Part shown: positions 55,236 through 64,000 of the stretch, one piece after another
How positions within the stretch are numbered: position 1 is the first letter of the stretch
How the letters are laid out: each line of letters opens with the position of its first letter
Origin: Akanthomyces muscarius
Taxonomy: Eukaryota; Ascomycota; Sordariomycetes; Hypocreales; Cordycipitaceae
DNA length: 64,000 nt
Assembly (NCBI RefSeq): GCF_028009165.1
Contig: NC_079241.1
Span: forward strand, 5,084,001-5,148,000
Reading direction: 5' to 3'
Notes under the pieces: model-generated
What the model saw: only the letters and a program-made list of their open reading frames with translations
Told to the model about the DNA's origin: nothing
Database searches by the model: none
Made by a program: the position numbers and the translations under genes

Positions 55236-56218
55236 TGTGTCTGGGAAGAGGTGTTAGCAAGCTGGCTGCTCGTGCAATGCCGCGGGGTCCATTTTATCTA
55301 CATTTTGAGAGTTTGAAAGGGAAAACGTGTCGAAAAAAAGTGTTTGACTTGGCTGATGTGAACAGATTGATTGATCGTGGTTAAAAATTGGCTTTTCTGT
55401 GGTGTATTCGTCACATATTTATACAATGATGAGAACCGGAATTGGGCACCATGCGCCGCCCGACGGTCCGTGTCTCCTATCGCCAGAATGGGAAAGAAGA
55501 GAATGCACGAGATGTGAGTAAGATTTGAAGCTGACAGACGTACGTCTGGGGAGCTCTTTCTCATGATGGCGGGAAACGCGCAAACACACAAGAGATGATC
55601 TGCCACTAGATAAGCTTAGTTTGCCATCGGAGTTGGGAGGACGTTTCCGTCTGGGGCAGGCTTTACCGTGTTTTGAGCGCCCTACACGCACGACCAGGCT
55701 TATTTCCGTCAGCCAGTCGACGGTTGCCCCGAAAATAGCCTTTGGGCCCAACCCTGGGTTGGTGTTTGTTTTATTAAGCAAAGATGGAAGAATCCTATCG
55801 TGTTGTAGAGTGTACGTAATGCGCGTCAGCATGTATGCCATGCCAGAGTTTGGCACCAACTGGAGATGTCTACCAGCACAGATCTGGCTGAGCGAAAGTC
55901 AGGGGCCTTGTTAAATGATATTATGATGAAGACAAGTGAGACGTTGGTTATTCAGAGGGCAAAAGATTATAGAGATTAGCAGTACAAAAACGTTTAGAAA
56001 AGCGTCGCCCCCCAAAAGTACACTACTTTGAAATCAAAGTAATCTATGAAATGGCAATACTCCAAAAACTCCACGCTGTCCGTAAACGAGTGCGCGCATC
56101 ATTCGACGAGATCCTCCTTCAACAAAGCGCCTAGGATGCAGTTGAAATAGCAAAAGTCCACCCTCGAGTCGTGATTCCCATTCTTGGGGATCCTGCCCTA
56201 TCCTACCTGCGGTGCTGC
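55236..56218. other. Intergenic region
   Basis: No supported gene. Frames at 55298-55914 overlap on both strands without domains. Confidence 0.45.
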
Positions 56219-57456
<1,238 letters not shown>

Positions 57457-58236
57457 GGTGGTTCGGATGGAGCGCCTATGCCGTATCAAGTTGTGTTGGA
57501 GGCATATCACGAGCAGTGACGCGGGCGGCGGTGTACAATCGCCAGGATGTTGATGGCGGGAGCGCTTGCTGGGCATCAACTGATAGCGGCGTTGTAGCGG
57601 CTCCTGGCTGGCCGGGCGTTGGGCAGGTGACTACTTTGAGCACCCTTACATAATCACCGTCTATGCAAGACCTCACGTATACAGCCAACAACTGCGAAAC
57701 AAGTCTGAAACGAGACATTATACCATTTTCAAGATGCAATAATAAGAAAATTTTGTAGACTTTTGTTTTGAAAAATTAAGATGTTGATCGGACCGGGATT
57801 CATCCTGTCACATCTTGTCGACCGGCAGGTTGCGCATAACTAGTACATGGATGCACTGGCAACTGGGCCGTCGGCCTGCCAGGCGTATGCATTGGATTTC
57901 CGGTCGCATTTGCGTCAAACGTCGTTTTGCCAGATAATGTTGCCAAGTTTTGCTCTTCCGGTAATTTCAAGCTTGTTGGACCTTTCCTAGCAAAGTTTCT
58001 GTCGCAAACCAGGTTGTTAAGCCGGGCCGTACAGATCATGTACTGCATTCGGGCCAGCCCCCCGTGGTCCGGCTCCCGCCTCCCCCACAGCCGAGGCACA
58101 ACGGCGGCGCTGGTGCTACGGCTGCTACGTCTGCGAGCTTCACAGGCGAAAGGCCATTCTTGCATCTCAACCACTGCAAGGGGCCCATTAACACTTCAAC
58201 GACGCCTACTGCCGCATCATCCCTCTATCTATAACC
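57457..58236. other. Divergent promoter region between the Rab4-like gene and the SDR gene
   Basis: No gene is seen. The two starts face away from each other, so both promoters are here. Confidence 0.4.
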
Positions 58237-59152
58237 ATGAAAATTTCCGGTCGCACCTTTTTGGTTTCTGGCGGGTGAGACTACGCCGCTATCCCCGTGC
58301 TACGCTTCTCACCACATGCTAATCAATTGTCACGTCACCGCAGTGCCTCGGGGTTGGGTCGTGCCTGTTGTGAGGATATTGTCGCCCAAGGTGGCCACGT
58401 CGCTGTCCTTGATCAGAATGAGGAAAACGGCCAGGAATTTACCAAGACACTCGGGTCGGCAGCCCGATTCTTTGTCTGCGATGTCCTAGAGAGTGAGAGT
58501 ATCGCCAAAGCCGTCCAGGGTACCGCGGAATGGGCCAAGGAGTCTGGCAAGCCCATTGGTGGCGCCATCACGGCTGCCGGTGTCGCTCTTCCTGCCCCGG
58601 TATGTGCTCTACCCCTGATGTCAATCCAATGTTGAAACATGGAAATAGCTAACTTGACAGATTGTCAACCGTCACGGCGAGCCCTTCAGCATCGATGACT
58701 TTGATTTCGTCATTGGCGTAAACTTGCGCGGCACCATTGACCTCGCCCGTCAGACCTGCGCGGCCATGATCAAGACCAAGCGCGAGTCCCCCGACAGCGA
58801 TCACGGCGTCATCATCATGGTCGCCTCTTCCGCCGCCTTTGACGGCCAAAATGGCCAAGTCTCGTATTCCGCCTCCAAGGGCGCCATCCGATCCCTCACG
58901 CTTCCCATGGCTAGAGATCTTGGCCGCTACGGCATCCGCGCCATGACCATTGCCCCCAGTCTCTTTGAGACGGGCATGACGAGCGCTATGCCGGACAAGG
59001 TTCGCAAAAACCTCGAGAACACCTTTGTCTTCCCCACAAGATCCGGTCGCGCGCCCGAGTTTGCGTCTCTTGTTCGCCAGATCATTGAGAATGAGATGCT
59101 CAACGGCGAGGTAATCCGACTGGATGGTGCTTCGCGTATGCCCAAGATCTAA
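58237..59152 (+). CDS. Short-chain dehydrogenase (17beta-HSD10 / 3-hydroxyacyl-CoA dehydrogenase type 2-like)
   Basis: Three exons: 58237-58274, 58344-58599 and 58661-59152, giving 261 aa. The NAD site spans the first joint: MKISGRTFLVSGG-ASGLG (Gly-rich loop). VAVLDQNEENG gives Asp after beta2, indicating NAD(H) preference. FVCDVLESESI, VGVNLRGTI-like VIGVNLRGTI and VASSAAFDGQNGQVSYSASK follow, with catalytic S154/S155, Y167 and K171, almost the HSD10 numbering. IAPSLFETGM and a GEVIRLDGASRM C-terminus complete the fold. Relatives oxidise 2-methyl-3-hydroxyacyl-CoA (isoleucine breakdown) and steroids, and are mitochondrial in animals; no presequence is obvious here. The neighbouring dehydrogenase gene reads in the same direction 356 bp later. 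Confidence 0.93.
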
Positions 59153-59508
59153 AGAAGCAATATAGCAAAGGCGTGCCGATCGGACTGGTACTTGCCGGAA
59201 GTTGTTTGTAGTTGGTTGTTGTATCATAGCTAACAATGTGTCTTATTTACTGCTCGAGTAACAGTGTCCTATCATTCCCAAGATAAAAAGGGGGAAATAA
59301 ATGAGAGGAAAAAATGGAAAACAAAGGAATCAATACCAAAGGAAAGACAAGATAACACAAGAACAAGAATACGAATTGAAAGTCCCGTGTTACAAAGCAG
59401 TGGCTAGCGTCGCAAGTGCCGAGCGCTCTATCCGGATCCCGTCATCGCTTGACTGCGGGGCCGGAACTTCGACTGTGTAAACAACTTGGATACAATATCC
59501 CGCTGACA

Positions 59509-60705
59509 ATGACTCTCAAAATAGCGGTTCTAGACGACTACCAGGGCGTGGCAGAGCGGCATTTTGGAACTCTGGGTGACGAATTTGAAATCATCTATTT
59601 CAAGGATACCCTGCTACCATACAATCATCCCGCGACCCCGCAGAGCGTCCGGGATGAGCTGGTGCAGCGCCTGGAGCCATTTCAAATCATCAGTAAGTGC
59701 AAACCCGGGAACTTTTGTATCGCTTTCTCTTGAATGGCAATGTATAAAATGTCTCATTATAGACCCAAACCAAGTCATGGATGCCAAGGCATATACTTAC
59801 GCATCTCCATTACAGGCACTACTCGAGAACGGACCCCGTTTCCCGCAGAGCTAGTCAGTCGCCTGCCGGAGCTGAAGCTTCTCCTCACCAACGGCACGCG
59901 CAATCTAGCTCTGGACCTCAGTGCGTTCAAAGAGAGGGGCATCGCCGTGGGCACCGTCCTGGGCGTGCGGCCCGTCGACTTTGCACCCGTGGTGGACCCG
60001 ACCCCAGAGCACATCCTGACCCTCATCCTCGCCCTCTCCAAGAACATCGCCGCTGACGATGCCACGGTCAAGGCCGGCGGCTGGCAGACCGGCTTCAGCA
60101 CGAGCCTGTCGGGCAAGACTCTCGGCCTGGTAGGCCTGGGCCGTCTCGGCGCCGTCACGGCCAAGATGCTGCACGCCGCCCTCGGCATGCAGGTCATTGC
60201 CTGGAGCCCGAATCTGACTCAGGACAAGGCCGACGAGCAGGCCCGAGCGGCAGGCTTCGCTGCCACGCAGGCCGACGGGCGCCCGACCTTTGCGAGCGTG
60301 TCGCGGGAGCATCTCTTCAGCAGGGCCGACGTCGTCAGCGTGCATCTCGTGCTGTCGGACCGCTCCAGGGGCCTCGTCGTGGCGGACGACCTGCGCAGGA
60401 TGAAGCCCGAGTCATTCTTCGTCAACACGTCGCGCGGCCCGCTCGTCGTGGAGAGGGACCTGCTCGACACGCTCCAGAAGGGACGAATCCGCGGCGCCGC
60501 CCTCGACGTGTTTGACATTGAGCCCTTGCCCACAGACAGCGAGTGGCGGACGACCGCTTGGGGCAGGGATGGGCGCAGCCAGGTCCTCTTGACGCCGCAC
60601 ACGGGATATGTAGACCACGCGGTGATCCACGGCTGGTATAAACTGCAGGCTGAAGAGGTCTTGCGTTGGAAGAATGGCGAGGAGCTCAGCATGCGTCTCG
60701 TATAA
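59509..60705 (+). CDS. D-isomer-specific 2-hydroxyacid dehydrogenase
   Basis: Exons 59509-59692 and 59816-60705 flank a 123-nt intron (GTAAGT donor, TTACAG acceptor) and encode 357 aa. It begins MTLKIAVLDDYQGVAERHF. The joint gives FQIISTTRERTPFPAEL, as in homologues. The NAD domain has GLVGLGRLG (165-173). The catalytic residues are R268 (in NTSRGPLV), E297 (in VFDIEP) and H323 (in LTPHTGY). The enzyme reduces 2-keto acids to D-2-hydroxy acids with NAD(P)H; candidate substrates are hydroxypyruvate, glyoxylate or branched 2-keto acids. This subgroup is frequent in fungi and bacteria as a 'phosphoglycerate dehydrogenase-like' protein. GC content rises in exon 2. Upstream in-frame non-ATG starts are not used. 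Confidence 0.93.
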
Positions 60706-62922
60706 GTGGCAGTGAACTTACTGGTTGCTGGTGGAGCTGCGTTACAGTGCCTAGCCTGATACTGTCAATCGCAAGCATTTCCCGTGAATTAGTTATTTCC
60801 TATCAGATGCGGCTTGTTTTACTTTTGCGCTGGAGTTTATGTGATATAAAAATCGATTCGTAAGCCTGTGGTTTCTGGAAGCACGTAACCAACTGCGTAG
60901 GTCCCTGTCCGCCGCCGATCGCTAGTTTCGCGCCGCTTCATCGGACCCTGGATTTGCATCAGAAACAGGCCAATGGGATATCATCTTCTCTATTGAGTGA
61001 ATCTCCCGTGGATAAAACTCTTTGTTTTTCATTTCTTTTTCCAAATTATAGTACAGGGTTCACAGAAGATCGTAAATCTGGACACCGAAGCTTGAATTAG
61101 TTGCGATGAATAACCATGTGTGAAACGTACCTGGAGTAAATTCCTTGGCGGCTCGGGGATAGTCCAAAACACTGGCCGTGTAAGATGTGACAGAACCCTG
61201 CCATCTCCGATCTTGACCATAACCATCTCGATACAGAGCAACTAGGCAGCGTGTGGCGAAAATTAAGGGTCAAATTCTCCAGCCAGAACAATGCGGGTTA
61301 TCTATTCTCCCTTTACTACTCTGATGCCTCAGATGACTTATTGTACTAATCAAGAGCAACCAGCAGCATCTCTCGGTAGTTCGTGCTTGAATGTCTTGTG
61401 GCTGTCTTATTGCCGTGCGTGACTGCATGACACAATTTCTCGTGCATCCAGCCACTTGCGATAAGGTTAACTAACATCAGTTACGGAGTTCGGGCATTAT
61501 TTTCTGGGGCCACTGTAGCACCATGACATGACTTCAAGCCACTGCCGGCATGACGCGACCGTCGGGGCGACGCCCGCAGCAGGACACTCCAAAGCTCCGT
61601 CGAGCGACTCCCGCATGGATTTCAGGGTTCAAAAGTACGAGACCTGGGGGGCTACAGGGAATCCCTGCCCACGTCAGAACTGCTACAATGCAAGCTGGGG
61701 TTGTATTTCAAATTTCTATCGTTTCGTTATGACTCGCCATGCAACCCACCAACATACATTGAGAGGCCAAATTTTCCATCAGACATGCTTGCGACAGAAA
61801 AACGACGAGCCGTAAACTTTCTCACTTTCCCGGACAATGGTAATCTCTTCTGACACAAGTTACATCAGAAGCAATTAGGAGTAAGAAAGTAAAAAAAGCA
61901 CGGATAATGTGAGCAGGAGCAGTAAGTTGTAGTCCGTACGGTAGTCCGTACGGACAGAGGGGCCGCTTGGCTCTTGTCAAAGTGTCTGTCGGCCTACAGT
62001 TGGCATCCTGCCACTGGCCCCCACGATATCTGCATAGATCGAGTCAGATATCGACAGCGCCATTTTGCGCCATTTTGCCCCGTACAATGTACTGTGCGCG
62101 TGAGCATGCTGCCAAATCCTCAGGGTAAAGTTACCAGTCACCACTCACACCTGCCGCTTAGACCGTCATTGCAGCGGCCGTGTAGGAAGCTAAACCCAAG
62201 ATGGCCGCTCCACGTTCCCTTCGCTACAGTCCGTGTCACAGGATCTCACACACACACCCGGCCGACCACCTGCCCATCGCTCTTCTTTTCTATTTGTAGG
62301 TGTGTGCGATGCTTGGGTCACCGATAGCGCTATTTGTAAACCGATTCTTTGAGACGACAGAGCCGTCAAGATTGGCCCCCAAACAGTGGACAGAGCCATG
62401 CTACGCCCATCCGAGAAGCACACATACGCACGGGAAAGCAAAAGTGCCCCCTGCTCTACCCCCCAAAGCTGGAGATGTCTGTGTTTGTTTATGCCCAGAG
62501 TCATGGAACAGACCCCGGTTTGACCTCCGATGGATATTGCCACGGCCGTATACATGGGAAAAAATGGGTAAAGAGTGCTGGCAAGAGACTGGTGCTCCAC
62601 GATTACTCCACGCCTGGTCGAGGTTGACCGTCGTAGATGCATATACAAAAGACCTTGTTGGCCCATATCCCAGACGATACAGTGTTCCCTTCTTCTTGGC
62701 TTCTTCACGCACACGCACGGGACAGCAAGAACCCGGATACCCCATGATCTCGTCTGGTTACAGATCAAAACTTTGAAACCTCTTTTCTCGGGCCACATTT
62801 TCCGTCTTTCCATCAATTTGGACGACGAAGTTTTCTCCAATCCTCATTGTCTCGACAAAATATTCTATCGAGTATTCGAGATTACTCCCATCCAGAATTG
62901 ATTGGCCTCGATACACCTCAAA
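60706..62922. other. Intergenic region, zinc-transporter promoter side
   Basis: About 2.2 kb. The frames at 62190-62840 (minus) and 62300-62776 (plus) overlap and lack domains, so no gene is called. A tandem 12-mer GTAGTCCGTACG occurs at 61929-61952, and GCCATTTTGC is repeated near 62060-62081. Confidence 0.45.
61929..61952. repeat. Tandem 12-bp repeat GTAGTCCGTACG (two copies)
   Basis: Two exact copies in a row, each overlapping the palindrome CCGTACGG (61934-61941 and 61946-61953), about 1 kb before the zinc-transporter start. A CCG...CGG palindrome is the kind of site Zn2Cys6 factors can bind, but nothing proves it here. Confidence 0.5.
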
Positions 62923-64000
62923 ATGGCCCAAGACAAACCTCAGTGCGGTAGTGATGCTAGTGTCACCACCGAGTATAACCTACCACTCCATGTGGTCGGT
63001 CTATGTATGCTTGGAGATGACCCCCAGATTCGATACCCGATCAAAACTAACTTATCTCTAGTTCTGATTTTGGGCTCCTCACTACTGGGTATGCAGACCT
63101 GCAAACGGGCTTAAGATCTGTAGTTGGTGCTGACCCTCGTTTAGGAGCTGGATTTCCCGTCGTAGCCAAACGGTTCAAGGCTCTGAAGATTCCCCCGTCC
63201 ATCTTCTTCGCTTGCAAGCATTTCGGAACCGGAGTTCTCATTGCCACCGCTTTCGTTCATGTCCGTACACCGTGCTTCCTCCCGAAAACATGATCGAGTC
63301 TACTAACACCGCAATAGCTGCTGCCCACCGCCTTCGGTAATCTGATGAACCCGTGTCTGCCAGACCTTTTCACAGAGAAGTACCCACCTATGCCCGGTGT
63401 CATCATGATGGGTTCAATGTTCATCTTGTTCGTCATTGAAATGTATCTCAATGCCAAAACTGGTGGCCACTCCCACGGTGGCCCGACTGGTGAAGGCATT
63501 ATCGCCCCGCACCACGGACACCACCACGACGAGCGCCCCTCGAGCGCAGACAGTGAGAAGAAAGAGGACACCACCGTGTCTGTGGGCGGAATCACCGAGC
63601 ATGAGAGTGGTCGCAGCAGCCGTGCCGACTCCACATCGACCCTCAACGAGACTTCCACGGACATGACCTTCGGTCGGGCGAAGGGGGATCCTAGCACCGA
63701 GGTACGCTACTTCGATGAGGCAGGCCAGGAGGTTGACCCTCTTGTGTACCGCAAGATGTCTGCCAATATCACTTTACTCGAGGGTGGTATTCTCTTCCAC
63801 TCCGTCTTTGTTGGCATGACCCTCTCCATCACCGTCGACGGCTTTGTTATTCTCCTGATTGCATTTGTCTTCCACCAGGCCTTTGAGGGGCTCGGTCTCG
63901 GGTCGCGTATTGCTGCTGTGCCGTACCCGCGCGGGAGCATTCGTCCATGGCTGCTGGTTGTCGCGTTTGGCGTCACGGCGCCGCTCGGCCAGGCAATCGG
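62923..64000 (+). CDS. ZIP-family zinc transporter (Zrt-like), partial at right edge
   Basis: Exons 62923-63004, 63062-63088, 63145-63260 and 63318 to the window edge. Introns are 57, 56 and 57 nt; the third uses a GTCCGT donor. The protein starts MAQDKPQCGSDASVTTEYNL and goes through VVGLFLILGSSLLG-AGFPVVAKRF, then KHFGTGVLIATAFVH-LLPTAFGNL (TM2-TM3 region of ZIP proteins). A His-rich cytosolic loop follows (GGHSHGG, APHHGHHHDE) and then TM4 LFHSVFVGMTLSIT. TM5, HQAFEGLGLGSRI, carries the HQxFEG metal-binding motif. The frame runs open to the edge in the C-terminal TM part (GVTAPLGQAIG). The family brings Zn2+ into the cytosol, usually from outside the cell. Transcription is normally raised in zinc starvation; I did not find a clear zinc-response site. 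Confidence 0.93.

Noticed and set aside
62190..62840. 216-codon minus-strand frame overlapping a 158-codon plus frame
   Set aside because: Both strands are open by chance and neither shows a family or splice context.

Overview
The window is chromosomal DNA of a filamentous ascomycete. Genes carry short introns of about 50-120 nt with GTRNGT-like donors, CTAAC/CTGAC-type branch sites and YAG acceptors. Spacing is about one gene per 2-3 kb, and the gene families are typical of Sordariomycetes: a DUF3425 bZIP factor, a Zn2Cys6 factor, an eEF1Bgamma-type GST, and TACCTA/CCTAGGTA intergenic repeats. Gene content and repeat style fit Hypocreales, but the species cannot be named from the sequence. 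About 23 protein-coding loci (two partial at the window edges, two degraded) and one dispersed 5S rRNA gene are supported.

Layout. 1-2039: the start of an acidic protein running off the left edge, and a conserved fungal protein of unknown function. 4117-15943: an accessory block with wide spacing. It holds a truncated beta-lactamase/transesterase-like gene without its catalytic Ser and Lys, an Asp/Glu racemase, a 14-TM MFS transporter, a GST, a branched-chain-type aminotransferase, an RraA/HMG-aldolase-like protein and an HpcH/HpaI-type aldolase. No NRPS or PKS is present. The block lies between two diverged direct copies of a ~75 bp sequence (4606-4680 and 16296-16370). 17088-18941: methylenetetrahydrofolate reductase. 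21114-22209: bZIP/DUF3425 regulator. 22676-23194: possible D123-like remnant. 23888-24006: 5S rRNA. 24486-26848: RBM26/27-type RNA-binding protein. 28468-31309: eEF2. 32531-32824: small secreted Cys-rich protein. 33057-42717: giant bridge-like lipid-transfer protein Csf1. 44189-46018: DUF300/TMEM184 membrane protein with a GC-AG intron. 46431-48266: Zn2Cys6 regulator. 48502-51093: secreted GH92 alpha-mannosidase. 51541-53043: BAHD-like acyltransferase. 54102-54656: small conserved protein. 55053-55235: 60-aa secreted Cys-rich peptide. 56219-57456: Rab4-like GTPase. 58237-59152: HSD10-like SDR. 59509-60705: D-2-hydroxyacid dehydrogenase. 62923-64000: ZIP zinc transporter running off the right edge.

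How the genes fit together. Most of the window is housekeeping (folate, translation elongation, RNA surveillance, vesicle traffic, lipid transfer, zinc uptake). The part most likely to be an undescribed system is 5.5-16 kb. Two pyruvate-type aldolase families, a fold-type IV aminotransferase, an amino-acid racemase, a GST and an exporter-type MFS protein would together be enough to make, epimerise, conjugate and move an unusual 4-hydroxyglutamate-like amino acid. This is an inference from family chemistry, not a demonstrated pathway; a catabolic role is the main alternative. All splice sites given were read by eye from frame continuity and consensus sites.
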